DNA of 64,000 nucleotides from Macrostomum hystrix (taxonomy: Eukaryota > Platyhelminthes > Macrostomidae), in the NCBI GenBank assembly GCA_950097015.1, contig CATNEN010000030.1:2031001-2095000 (forward strand), given 5' to 3'. This document shows positions 12,405-23,499 of this stretch, one piece after another; position 1 is the first letter of the stretch; every line of letters begins with the position of its first letter. The position numbers and the translations under genes were made by a program. Under the pieces are notes generated by a model. It was not told the DNA's origin. It saw nothing but the letters and a program-made list of their open reading frames with translations, and searched no databases.

Positions 12405-13385
12405 TGTTGGGCAAGTGGCATGGCCTGGGGGAAAGCGGACTGCCTGAGGACTGGGTGGAATGGGGGCGGATGGGAAAGCGGCACTGCCTGAGGACTGGGT
12501 GGAATGCGGGGGGGCGGATGGGAAAGCGGCACTGCCTGAGAGGACTGGGTGGAATGCGGGGGGGCGGATGGGAAAGCGGCACTGCCTGAGAGGACTGGGT
12601 GGAATGCGGGGGGGCGGATGGGAAAGCGGCACTGCCTGAGGACTGGGTGGAATGCGGGGCGGATGGGAAAGCGGCACTGCCTGAGAGGACTGGGTGGAAT
12701 GCGGGGCGGATGGGAAAGCGGCACTGCCTGAGAGGACTGGGTGGAATGCGGGGGGGGCGGATGGGAAAGCGGCACTGCCTGAGGACTGGGTGGAATGGAG
12801 GCGGATGGGAAAGCGGACTGCCTGAGGACTGGGTGGAATGGAGGCGGATGGGAAAGCGGCACTGCCTGAGGACTGGGTGGAATGGAGGCGGATGGGAAAG
12901 CGGACTGCCTGAGGACTGGGTGGAATGGAGGCGGATGGGAAAACGGACTGCCTGAGGACTGGGTGGAATGGAGGCGGATGGGAAAGCGGACTGCCTGAGG
13001 ACTGGGTGGAATGGAGGCGGATGGGAAAGCGGACTGCCTGAGGACTGGGTGGAATGGAGGCGGATGGGAAAGCGGCACTGCCTGAGGACTGGGTGGAATG
13101 GAGGCGGATGGGAAAGCGGACTGCCTGAGGACTGGGTGGAATGGAGGCGGATGGGAAAGCGGCACTGCCTGAGGACTGGGTGGAATGGAGGCGGATGGGA
13201 AAGCGGACTGCCTGAGGACTGGGTGGAATGGAGGCGGATGGGAAAGCGGCACTGCCTGAGGACTGGGTGGAATGGAGGCGGATGGGAAAGCGGACTGCCT
13301 GAGGACTGGGTGGAATGGAGGCGGATGGGAAAGCGGCACTGCCTGAGGACTGGGTGGAATGGAGGCGGATGGGAAAGCGGATTGG
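12405..13385. repeat. Minisatellite, 43/44-bp unit, ~22 copies
   Basis: The unit ctgcctgaggactgggtgga followed by atggaggcggatgggaaagcgg repeats with 43- and 44-bp versions (gcgga or gcggca). At the left side the units carry extra G runs and an agagg insertion. The array lies 3' of the GPR155-like stop codon, so it may be in that gene's 3' UTR: an AATAAA on the minus strand is found near 12278. That placement is inference. Confidence 0.93.
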
Positions 13386-13498
13386 GCTTGGTTTTTACTG
13401 TCTGGCAGGTTTAGCAGGTATTTAAAGTGGGAGACGCCAAACAGAATGGCCAAAGTTAGCCAGTAGGCATCGGCATAGCAACAGTTTCTGTCTAGACT

Positions 13499-16400
13499 CT
13501 AGTGCAGGTGGTCGGTCTCGGCGTTAACTAGATCTTCAATGTCGCGCGCATCTCGCGAATTCAACGACACGCAACGGCCGCATCGACGAGAGGCATCGGC
13601 GCCTAGAGCGGCAGCAGCACCAGCCGCCTCGGGACAGGCCGCAGCTGCGGCGGTCTCAGCCTCCTCGGAGAACACGTAGCGATAGTCGGGCGAGTCGCGG
13701 AAGTGATAAGCCTCCTGCTCGTGGCGCAGCACCCTGGCCAGTAGGAGCCGCTCGCCGTAGGCCACAGCGTCCATGCGGTCGGCGCAGAGGCCAACGGAGA
13801 GCAGCCAGTCAACCAGGGCTTTGCCACTGAACTCGCCGCACTGGTGATTAGCGCCGAATTTTTCAGCACTGATGGACCGGCTGTGAAAGCGACAGGGTGG
13901 AGGTGAGAACTACTTAGGATAGTGGGGATGGGGATCAGCATGGGGATCTGGGAGGATAATGGGCTACTCAGCATGGGGATCTGGGAGGATAATGGGCTAC
14001 TCAGCATGGGGATCTGGGAGGATAATGGGCTACTCAGCATGGGGATCTGGGAGGATAATGGGCTACTCAGCATGGAGATCTGGGAGGATAATGGGCTACT
14101 CAGCATGGGGATCTGGGAGGATAATGGGCTACTCAGCATGGGGATCTGGGAGGATAATGGGCTACTCAGCATGGGGATCTGGGAGGATAATGGGCTACTC
14201 AGCATGGGGATCTGGGAGGATAATGGGCTACTCAGCATGGGGATCTGGGAGGATAATGGGCTACTCAGCATGGGGATCTGGGAGGATAATGGGCTACTCA
14301 GCATGGGGATCTGGGAGGATAATGGGCTACTCAGCATGGGGATCTGGGAGGATAATGGGCTACTCAGCATGGGGATCTGGGAGGATAATGGGCGACTCCT
14401 CACGTTGATCTAAAAAGACAATGAGCGACTCATAATGAGGATCTTAAGGGATAATGAGACTCCGAATGAGGATCTAGAAGGATAATGAGACTCCGAATGA
14501 GGATCTAGAAGGATAATGAGACTCCGAATGAGGATCTAGAAGGATAATGAGACTCCGAATGAGGATCTAGAAGGATAACGAGACTCCGAATGAGGATCTA
14601 GAAGGATAACGTGACTCCGAATGAGGATCTAGAAGGATAACGAGACTCCGAATGAGGATCTAGAAGGATAACGAGACTCCGAATGAGGATCTAGAAGGAT
14701 AACGAGACTCCGAATGAGGATCTAGAAGGATAACGAGACTCCGAATGAGGATCTAGAAGGATAACGAGACTCCGAATGAGGATCTAGAAGGATAACGAGA
14801 CTCCGAATGAGGATCTAGAAGGATAACGAGCGACTCGGACAAAGAATATTACTTTCAAATTCGATTATGAACTGATTAAAGATGAAACTCAATGAGGGAT
14901 GGTCCGCATGAGAATCTCCATAGAAACATTTAGGATTTAAGAAAACTAACCGTCTAGAAAATCGCATCGAGTGCAAACAATGGTCCATGTGATGCATAAG
15001 GAAGTTATCCCTAGTCCCGATGACGTGCTGGTCCAGATGCGTCTCCGGCGGCAAATGTATGCGGTCCTCGTTAAACATTAGCTTGCGAATGCTGAAAGTG
15101 TAGAATTATGCTTTTGCTTTAGAGCATTGCTGCGATTCTATTGAGCCATCTTGCTGTGATTCTACTGAGCCATCTTGTTGTGATTCTATTGGGCCTTCTT
15201 GCTGCGATTCTATTGAGCCATCTTGTTGCGATTCTATTGAGCCATCTTGCTGCGATTCTATTGAGCCATCTTGCTGCGATTCTATTGAGCCAACTTGCTG
15301 CGATTCTATTGAGCCATCTTGCTGCGATTCTATTGAGCCATCTTGCTGCGATTCTATTGAGCCATCTTGTTGCGATTCTATTGAGCCATCTTGCTGCGAT
15401 TCTATTGAGCCATCTTGTTGCGATTCTATTGAGCCATCTTGTTGTGATTCTATTGGGCCTTCTTGCTGCGATTCTATTGAGCCATCTTGCTGCGATTCTA
15501 TTGAGCTAACTTGCTGCGATTCTATTGAGCCATCTTGCTGCGATTCTATTGAGCCAACTTGCTGCGATTCTATTGAGCCATCTTGCTGCGATTCTATTGA
15601 GCCATCTTGCTGCGATTCTATTGAGCCATCTTGCTGCGATTCTATTGAGCCATCTTGCTGCGATTCTATTGAGCCATCTTGCTGCGATTCTATTGAGCCA
15701 TCTTGCTGCGATTCTATTGAGCCTTCTTGCTGCGATTCTATTGAGCCATCTTGCTGCGATTCTATTGAGCCTTCTTGTTGCGATTCTATTGAGCCTTCTT
15801 GCTACGATTCTTACGATCTTCTTGCTGCGATTCTTACGATCTTCTTGCTGCGATTTTAACAAACCTTTTGGATCTGAGAGCCTCTAACTGCAGTTTCACC
15901 GTTTTGTTCAATCGGATAAAATACATTTGTACAACAAAGCCAGATTAAGTCTCACCGTCTACACACGCGGTCAAACCAGTCAGTCACTAGCGGCAGTATG
16001 GTGTAGTCCCAGCCAAGCAGGCACAGCACGAACACGCCCTGGCCATAGTTGAACACGGAGTCCAGGAATTCCAATTCAATGTAGACTCCGCTAACGTCCT
16101 CGTTGACAATGCGCCAAATGAGCAGGAATAGGCCAATCAGCATGCTCAGGGTGAACAACAGAAGCATCAGCTGGTACCTGGGAGAAGGTGGTATTGCGGA
16201 TACGCATATCGTGTGAAGTAAAGTACAAACATTCCATTAGAGCCAATCAAGCATCACCTGGCAGTCATGAATTCCTCGTCGGGCACGACGACTTCCTCTC
16301 GCCGAAGTCTTGGACTCCTACGCCGATAATCTATTAATCTGCGGGCACATCTGGCCCGCTCCTCAGCCGACTGGCAGCCGACAGCGCGGGAGCACATTCG

Positions 16401-19400
16401 GCGCGACACATAGGCTCTGTGCTGCTGCTGCTGCTGCTGGAACTCGCCGTCCTCCTGTAGATTAGACGAAAATAATAATGTGGACGGACTAAAGCAATTT
16501 ATGTGCTACATTTTCAGTTGGCACATCTCAGTTTCCAAAGTTATGGGATTTTATAGAAGCTAGAATCTCCTATGGCACACGGATATAATCAAGGAGTTAG
16601 TGCAGGTTAAATCAGCAGAGCGCAGCCTTTTATCTATAAAGCTCAGATTAACCTCACAAAAAGACAAAATTTACAACGGAAAATCCTCTGAAGTGAAATA
16701 TGAAAAAAAGAAAAAGTTACTGCATTTCTAGTTGATGGAGGCCTCCATTCCATTTACATAATGCAAGTGTTTGGCCAATCGATAAAACATCAAAGTGAAT
16801 GCCTCCATTCAATTTAGATAATGCAAGTGTTTGGCCAATCGATAAAACATCAAAGTGAATGTCTCCATTCCATTTACATAATGCAAGTGTTTGGCCAATC
16901 GATAAAACATCAAAGTGAATGTCTCCATTCCATTTACATCATGCAAGTGTTTGGCCAATCGATAAAACATCAAAGTGAATGCCTCCATTTCATTTACATA
17001 ATGCAAGTGTTTGGTCAATGCCTCTCTTAAATTTTAAATAAAAAAAGAGGTTTAATTGCAGAGTAAGAAAATTAAGCAACAACACTAGTTTTTATTGCAG
17101 TGCAGGTTGGAATTTAGCATGCATACATTTAGCATTTATAACTAGGTGGGTTAGTAAACAGACTAAACTAAAGTGTTATACATGTGCTAGATCACTGATA
17201 TTTTCAGAGCAGAAAAATGAAATTAACAGTTTTTACCGAATCATCATAATTAGCGTCACTCTGGTTCAATGCCGACCTGTTTGAGAACTTGAGTAAAAAT
17301 AAAATAACAGAACAATGGGTCAGGCAGTATCAATGGTGGGATATTAAAAGAAATGCAATGGTGATTAATTTTAGGCAAATAGATGTGATGATAGGCCTCA
17401 CCTGCACCGTAAAGCTGCTAGCAACAGGGAATCCGTTGCTAGGTGGATCATCTACATGATCCCTTCCAGAAGACTCGTCAGCGAATGAATTATCAGCCGA
17501 ACCAGCTAGAGAGGCGTCCGCGTCCTCATCGGAGGCTGGCAGGCTCTCGTAGCCAGGCCTAGGTTGATAGCTCAGCCGGTGATGCAGCACCAGGGAGGTC
17601 ACAGTGCAGATTAGGCACAGCACCAACACTACTATGGTGAATATGTACTGCGGGTGGAATTAGAGTACAGTTGTTAGGTATTAAACAAATACGAGCTCAA
17701 TAGAAAGGGACCTTTAGACAGAACCGAGCAAGAATTAGAGACGATTCTCTGCGGTGAGAGACGATTTTCTGCTTGTGAGAGACGATTCTCTGCAGTGAGA
17801 GACGATTCTCTACGGTGAGAGACGATTATCTGCGGTAAGAGACAATTCTCTGCGGTGAGAGACGATTCTCTGCGGTGAGAGACGATTCTATGCTTGTGAG
17901 AGACGATTCTATGCTTGTGAGAGACGATTCTCTGGGGTGAGAGACGATTCTCTGCGGTGAGAGACGATTCTCTGGGGTGAGAGACGATTCTATGCTTGTG
18001 AGAGACGATTCTATGCTTGTGAGAGACGATTCTCTGGGGTGAGAGACGATTCTCTGGGTAGAGAGACGATTCTCTGCGGTGAGAGACGATTCTCTGTGGT
18101 GAGAGACGATTCTCTGCGGTGAGAGACGATTCTCTGTGGTGAGAGACGATTCTCTGCGGTGAGAGACGATTCTCTGGGGTGAGAGACGATTCTCTGGTGT
18201 GAGAGACGATTCTCTGGGGTGAGAGACGATTCTCTGGGGTAAGAGACGATTCTCTGGGGTGAGACCGTGAGAGACGATTCTCTGGTGTGAGAGACAATTC
18301 TCTGCGTTTAGAGACAATTCTGAGGTGAGAGACGATACTCAATCTAGGCTTAGAGACAATTTTATGAAATGAGAGACGATTCTCCTGGATCTTAGGCGAC
18401 TACACAGGGTTAGGATACAACTGTCTAGGATTAAAAATGATTTTTTAGGATAAGGGAATATTTTCTAGTTATAGACGACTAAAGCCTCACCTGTCGCTTG
18501 CCGAACTGGAACGCCGGATCAACGTCTGTAACGGGGCCCGAGTTGGTGGTGGCCAGCAGCATAATCCCAGCTAGGAATGTGGTTACTCTGCAAATCGATA
18601 GAGCATAAATCAGGTAATACGAAAATAGGCTTTATTCATTGCTTTTCTCAAACTGCACTCACCCGAAGCCGCCAAAGAAGAAATAGGCCTTGTATTTTAA
18701 CACGAAGCAAAGGCCGCGCATCCGTAAAAACAGCAGAGAAATGGCCAACACGGCGGTCCATACTCTGGTTCCAATCACGCCAAAGAAGAAGGCCACAAAC
18801 TGCAGCAGGTGCAGCTGATGTCGCGAGTGATCCTGGGGCATAGCCTGGGACAGGACCATGGCCAGACAGGTGACGCAGTGGCAGGAAAGCAGGCTGAGTA
18901 GGAAAATGTGCGGCACACGGAAGGCACGTTTACTCAAGCCCAAGTAGGCCAGGGTTACCGCCTGACAGGCCAGGCTAACCAGGCTGACATTGATTGACGT
19001 GTGACAGATAAACTGGCCATAGTCGGTTGGCTGCATGATTGGCAGCAGGATCAGTCTAGACGAGATGTACATAAGCGGAGCGCACAGGAAGGTGCTGGTG
19101 ACAAGACCGGAGGCTACAAGCTGAGGCGCAGGACTAGCAATAGAGAACTGGACAGTGTAGACAAACACGGTGGGAGCCGGAGGCAAGGCGCCGTACAGAA
19201 AGGCGAATGTCGAATAGGCGAGAGTGTCGTTGGCATCCTGGCCAGGCCTAAAGCTTTGCACTAATTCGCGCATAACAAACGGCGCAATCAATAGTTTAAT
19301 GATCAATATAATGGTTAATCCGAATAGGAGAGAGCCAGAGCGCAGCTGTGCAGTTTTGCCAACCATATTGACGCCCAGGTAGAATAGGGCGGTGGCGCTG

Positions 19401-20653
19401 AAAGCGTTGCCAAAGATGGCCAGCACGGAGTCAATGATAGCAGGCAGACTGCGGGAGCAGATGAAGTTGAAAGCGACGCCAAGAGCTGACATGAAAATCA
19501 ATGGATTTAGAAGCACACCCTTGGCGATGCTGCCCATTACAGTAAGGCAGCGCCGGCTACCTCTCCCTGGCTGGCCACCAGCATTCGACTCAGCGATGCT
19601 GCCGGGCTGGTGCTCCGATTGGCCGGAGCTCAGCTGCTCAGGCGAATCAGACAGAGCCCTGTCAATCTCAATCATTATGAATCCGATGGGATTAATAATT
19701 AGAAAGGAGATTGGAGCAAACAGGTACAGGTAGCGCGTGATCGATGGGAACAGGATGTTCACTGAAAGTTTGACGGAGAATTTACTCATGAATTTGTGCT
19801 GCTAAAATGCTATTTCGGGTTTTGATTAAAACGTGACTAGCTTGCTGTATTAGCTAGCTTTCTATTACTTAATTCCTATCTTACCCGATAAGGCTTTGTT
19901 CCGATTCCCAACATGTCCTATCAAACTTTCTTTAATTAATCCTCATCTTGTCCTAACAGACTTTGATTAATTAATCCTCATCTTGTCCTAACAGACTTTG
20001 ATTAATTAATCCTCATCTTGTCCTAACAGACTTTGATTAATTAATCCTCATCTTGTCCTAACAGACTTCGATTAATTAATCCTTATCTTGTCCTATTCGA
20101 CTTCGATAAAGTAATCCCCATCTTGCCCTATTAGATTAATCAGTTGATTACCCTACTGCCATCGTACCAAATCAGTCTATCACCCTACCCATTATTATAT
20201 TCCTCATCAGAATAAGCAAGCCATACTCATAGAATAAAACTCACATATAGGATAGCCTAGCGCAAAATCGTTAGTCTGCGTGCAGAATATGCCCAATATG
20301 CCGGCTAAAGCTAGTCGATGCTCCGAAGCAAGCAGGAAGCTGAACAATGCCACGGAAGCAAACACCAGAGCCTTAGTGGCCAGTATGGAGCCAAGAAAGG
20401 TCCAACTGACGTCAGACAAATCCAGCGTCACCATGAAGCGAAAGATCAATGAAGGCAGAGCAAATGTGCTAACAAAACGGCCCAGACCTTTGGCCTGACT
20501 CTCCGGCAGTAGGCCGGTTCTGCAGGCGACATAGCCGGTGATAATCACTACGAAGCATTGCACAATGGCAGGAAACAGGTGATCGCCGACGCTGCCACCG
20601 GAGAAGCCGCCGCCACCGGCCACACCGGCCCCGCTAGTGTTCATAAACAACAT
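13499..20653 (-). CDS. GPR155: GPR155/LYCHOS-like lysosomal membrane protein with DEP domain
   Basis: I place nine exons: 20653-20245, 19761-18663, 18587-18491, 17647-17402, 17260-17237 (24-nt, optional), 16454-16258, 16177-15956, 15091-14951 and 13880-13499. All junctions are GT-AG with matching phases. They give about 938 residues (930 without the tiny exon); human GPR155 has 870. The N-terminus contains CRTGLLPESQAKGLGRFVST and TQTNDFALGYPI, typical of the PIN-like transporter bundle. The second exon covers the rest of that bundle (FLYGALPPAPTVFVYTVQFS) and leads into the GPCR-like helices. Later exons give a loop with poly-Gln, the helices with YIELEFLDSVFNYGQGVF, and a DEP domain (GEFSGKALVDWLL to YHFRDSPDYRYVF). 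Vertebrate GPR155/LYCHOS senses lysosomal cholesterol and feeds into mTORC1; that role here is inferred. Tandem repeats fill most of the long introns. Confidence 0.93.
13922..14400. repeat. Intronic minisatellite, 33-bp unit, ~14 copies
   Basis: The unit gcatggggatctgggaggat followed by aatgggctactca repeats 14 times almost without change, starting about 40 bp upstream (in gene sense) of the splice acceptor of the last GPR155 exon. 33 bp is 11 codons, so long ORFs appear in several frames on both strands. Confidence 0.95.
14430..14832. repeat. Intronic minisatellite, 31-bp unit, ~13 copies, related to the 33-bp array
   Basis: The unit gaatgaggatctagaaggat followed by aacgagactcc repeats every 31 bp. 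It aligns with the neighbouring 33-bp unit (ggatct-ggaggataat versus ggatct-gaaggataac), so the two arrays share an ancestor and were amplified separately in the same GPR155 intron. Confidence 0.92.
15130..15850. repeat. Intronic minisatellite, 24-bp unit, ~29 copies
   Basis: The unit ttgctgcgattctattgagc followed by catc repeats every 24 bp across most of the GPR155 intron between 15092 and 15955. A few variant units (gggccttc, gagccaac) recur in the same order in two places. Eight-codon periodicity produces false hydrophobic ORFs. Confidence 0.95.
16735..17020. repeat. Intronic tandem repeat, 60-bp unit, ~5 copies
   Basis: Five nearly identical 60-bp units (each with atgcaagtgtttggccaatc and gataaaacatcaaagtgaat) occupy the GPR155 intron between 16455 and 17236. 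Differences are one to three bases per copy, which points to recent amplification. Confidence 0.95.
17735..18390. repeat. Intronic minisatellite, 20-bp unit with internal inverted repeat, ~30 copies
   Basis: The unit gagagacgattctctgcggt repeats across most of the GPR155 intron 17648-18490. Variants replace gcggt by ggggt, gtggt or gcttgt. Each unit contains agaga...tctct, so the transcript could form a string of small hairpins. Confidence 0.94.
19925..20105. repeat. Intronic tandem repeat, 35-bp unit, ~5 copies
   Basis: The unit ttaattaatcctcatcttgt followed by cctaacagactttga repeats about five times within the first GPR155 intron, with divergent outer copies (tccttatcttg, tccccatcttg). 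Confidence 0.9.
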
Positions 20654-20719
20654 TAAAAAACTGTCCGCACTACTGATGTTAGTAAAGCGAGTGCAAATCG
20701 TTCAAAGCAATTGACGCGG

Positions 20720-20765
20720 AATGACGAACGTGAGCTGAAAGAAAATGCAATGGTAATAGAACTAG
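20720..20765 (-). promoter_or_regulatory. Candidate splice acceptor (5' UTR intron or trans-splice site) upstream of GPR155
   Basis: On the minus strand a pyrimidine-rich tract ending ctttcag stops at 20735, about 80 bases before the GPR155 ATG at 20653. It could be the acceptor of a 5' UTR intron or a spliced-leader site. The sequence alone cannot decide. Confidence 0.35.
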
Positions 20766-21169
20766 ATTAAAGCTAGTGGACGTACAGCCCTATTTTGTAA
20801 ACAGCGGGGACAACTATATCTTAAGTTAAGCAGTAATGATTAAATGTCTTGTCATCATATTTTTACATAGAAATAAAGATTAGGCTAGTTAGGTCAGATG
20901 TACAACTAGAGGTACAGCCGCTAAGGTTGGATAAAAGTGCAAATAACTGGCCAAGCAAGTTTCTCACAACCTTACCGTCTTTAATAAGAAACTCTAACCA
21001 ATGAACTTAACCCTCCACTGCACTAAGTAGAAAATTAAATAAATGTTTTAATATATTTGATTTTTGAAGACGATAAACTTTCCATGTATTTAAAAAGCTA
21101 ATTATGATTCTAATAAAAATTACTAAACCTAATCATGTAATCATGTAATCATATAGTCCAGAAAGCAGA

Positions 21170-21541
21170 TCAGCTCTTCTTTTTCTTCTTATTAGCCAGA
21201 TTGTAGGTGGACTCTTTGCCTCGCAGTTTCCTTAGCCGGTCCATCTCCTCTTGGAAGTCTTTATATTCGTCACGGTAGACGCCAATAGACCGCAGGCTCC
21301 CAAAGATGGTGTAGATGCTATCCAGAGGCGGGTACCACAGGGCCCGCATGCGGCCTGGTGGCATCACAGACAGCCGTTCCGCCACCTTCCGGTCCCTAGC
21401 CGATGTTGGCCGGGAAAAGTCCACAAAGATGCGGCCAGACAGGTAGGCCATGCGCTTCATGTAGGCGCTGCTGGCCACTGAGGACAGTTTTCTGGGCCAT
21501 GCTTTACTGCCTGCTGGCTGATTAGGCTGAAATTCAAGCAT
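21170..21541 (-). CDS. MRPS33: Mitochondrial ribosomal protein S33 (mS33)
   Basis: The 123-codon ORF encodes a small basic protein with SAYMKRMAYLSGRIF, FSRPTSARDRKV, WYPP and IGVYRDEYKDFQEEMDRLRK followed by LRGKES and a lysine-rich end. These match the order of motifs in animal MRPS33 (RPTN..SMKVV, WYP, LGLYRDEHQDF, RLKKLRGKE), a component of the mitochondrial small ribosomal subunit, normally about 106 residues. The ATG at 21541 gives a usable start. A good acceptor (ttgaatttcag) ends at 21527 inside this N-terminus, so the first five codons could instead be intron with the real start in an upstream exon. The gene shares its strand with GPR155, whose ATG lies about 520 bp downstream. Confidence 0.88.
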   Translation of the reverse strand: MLEFQPNQPAGSKAWPRKLSSVASSAYMKRMAYLSGRIFVDFSRPTSARDRKVAERLSVMPPGRMRALWYPPLDSIYTIFGSLRSIGVYRDEYKDFQEEMDRLRKLRGKESTYNLANKKKKKS

Positions 21542-21689
21542 TATTTAGGACATTTTAGGTCTTGAACTAATATTCAAGCTCCAGAACTTTTGGCCTGTAT
21601 CCTTCTTGTGCCAGTGCTTTAAAACTAGATTAACGTAATAGGTGGGCCCCAGAGTTTATTTAACCGAAACAAAACTGCAGATTAGGGCA

Positions 21690-22112
21690 TAGCACATCCT
21701 AGCTTGCTAGGATAGAGCTTGGATGCTGGGGTAGAGCTTGCTTGCTAGGATAGAGCTTGGATGCTGGGGTAGAGCTAGCTTGCTAGGATAGAGCTTGGAT
21801 GCTGGGGTAGAGCTAGCTTGCTAGGATAGAGCTTGGATGCTGGGGTAGAGCTAGGTTTCTAGGATAGAGCTAGGGTGCTGGGATAGAGCTAGGGTGCTGG
21901 GGTAGAGCTAGGTTGCTAGGATAGAGTTAGGATGCTGGGATAGAGCTGGGATGCTGGGATAGAGCTAGCTTGCTAGGATAGAGCTAGGATGCTGGGGTAG
22001 AGCTAGGTTTCTAGGATAGAGCTAGGGTGCTGGGATAGAGCTAGGGTGCTGGGGTAGAGTTAGGATGCTGGGATAGAGCTGGGATGCTGGGATAGAGCTG
22101 GGGTTTCTACCA
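21690..22112. repeat. Minisatellite, ~19-20-bp unit, ~21 copies
   Basis: Two alternating unit forms, ggatgctggggtagagct and gcttgctaggatagagct, repeat across the region just upstream of the MRPS33 ORF. Runs of the two types occur in blocks. It could be a 5' intron of MRPS33 or intergenic. Confidence 0.9.
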
Positions 22113-22144
22113 TCGAGAACATAACGTTTAGGATGAGACACTGA

Positions 22145-22615
22145 TCCTGTACAAGGGGCGACTGCTGTTCAAAACAGTATATTCCAAGCAAGAAAGCGAA
22201 GTATGGGTTTAAGCTGTATTGTCTGATGGAGTCTGTACCAGGGTTTCAGGACCTGTGAAATTTTCAAATGCACTTTGTTGAGGCTGAGCACAGTACATTT
22301 GGAGTCAGTTTGTAATGCCAGGCGCTGTCTATGAGCAAGCATTTTGTTGTTGAGTTAAGCTGGGAACTTCTTGGTGAAGGATATCATATTTTTACAGATA
22401 CCTGGTTCACAATGTACAGACTAGCCACCTACCTACTCAGCAAAATGAATCTGCGCACATGGACTGTTTGCAAAGACCATGGAGTTCCTAGAAAACTGCA
22501 AGACCAATTTGTTGGCATGCTGGGTCGGGCATTCATAAGATACAAATCCATTCTCACTGAAGCTAGTGGACAAAAAATCCTCTGGGACAAAGGTAGTCCA
22601 CCTTCTGGACACAAG
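22145..22615 (+). pseudogene. piggyBac-type transposase relic, 5' part
   Basis: The translation FKQYIPSKKAKYGFKLYCLM is followed by two stops, then a frame with LLGEGYHIFTDTWFTMYRLA and RTWTVCKDHGVPRKLQD. This is the order seen in piggyBac-family transposases: KGR-F-QY-P-K--KYG-K, G-GH--Y-DN-YTS, GTVR--R-G-P. In-frame stops and an upstream frameshift make it non-functional. It is interrupted at 22616 by a candidate solo LTR and resumes at 23500. Confidence 0.75.
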
Positions 22616-23499
22616 TGTTGTGAGCTGCGTCTCATAACGACCTTGCCCCGACCCCTGCGTCTCCAGCCCTTCCACCCCAGCCGCCTGCTCAATCCGGTTC
22701 TGCCCGGCCCCGGCTTAGGCCACCCTCCGTTGGCGTGTTTGTCGTTTGTCATTCGCCCATTGGCTGTCCCCTGTGCCGTCCTCGCTAGTCCAATCAGGCC
22801 TCTCGCCAAGGAGGCTTCTGATTGGCTAGCCGGTCTCCTTCTCTCTCTCTCTCGGCTTGCAGCCGACCCCAGCCCAGCCCTGTTTGCTACCACCCCAGCC
22901 CTGCGTGGCTTAGCCCTACCCCGTCCAGCCCTATGCCCTCGCCCCACCCCACGCTGTTATTTATTTGCGCGCGCTGCCCGTGGCCAGCCCCCGCGCCTCC
23001 AGAGTACTAGGGCGAGAACGTTGGCGAAGCTAATACAACATTAGAAAGTAGAATCCATAATAAACGACGCAGCCTGAAGCACAATTTATTGCATGAGTTC
23101 CAGGTTCAACCCCTCCCGGTAAGAAAAGCATTCACGCGTTATTTATTTCTTTATTATCGAATCTTGTTCCTCTGCACAACCTCGGCTGCTGCCAAAAACT
23201 CACCATCATCCTTCTCCTCCAGAGTCTTCCTCGAGTCTGCGAAGTGTCGGTACGCTTCCAGACCATCATCTACCTCTCTCTTGGGCTGTCGAGTGGCTAC
23301 CCGCTCGCAGTCAAAACCTTCAGTCAGGGCTTAGCGAGTGTCGGTACGCTCCAAGTCCATCCCGTCTCTCCTCGGAGTGTCTGGACGCCTCGAGGGTCGC
23401 TGCTTTCCCCCCCTCTACCCCGGCAAGCTTTGGGCGGTCCGTACCCGAACCCCCACTACCGCGTTGGCGAACTGCCGACAATACGAAAGAATTACAACA
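22616..23499. mobile_element. Candidate solo LTR (~884 bp) inserted in the piggyBac relic
   Basis: The insert begins TGTTGT and ends ACAACA, a six-base inverted terminus with TG...CA ends. It is flanked on both sides by caag (22612-22615 and 23500-23503), a plausible 4-bp target-site duplication. The interior is C-rich, contains tatttatt-type segments and repeats the phrase gcgaagtgtcggtacgct/gcgagtgtcggtacgct about 100 bp apart. No retrotransposon coding sequence is seen, so a solo LTR is the simplest reading. The ORF at 22331-23044 simply reads across the junction into it. Confidence 0.55.

Noticed and set aside
12272-13453. 393-codon proline-rich minus-strand ORF
   Set aside because: It follows the 43/44-bp array and changes its repeat pattern wherever the unit length changes; it looks like repeat read-through, though it may lie in the GPR155 3' UTR.
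22331-23044. Intact 237-residue transposase gene
   Set aside because: Only the first ~95 codons resemble piggyBac; the rest reads into the inserted LTR-like sequence, and upstream homology is interrupted by stops.
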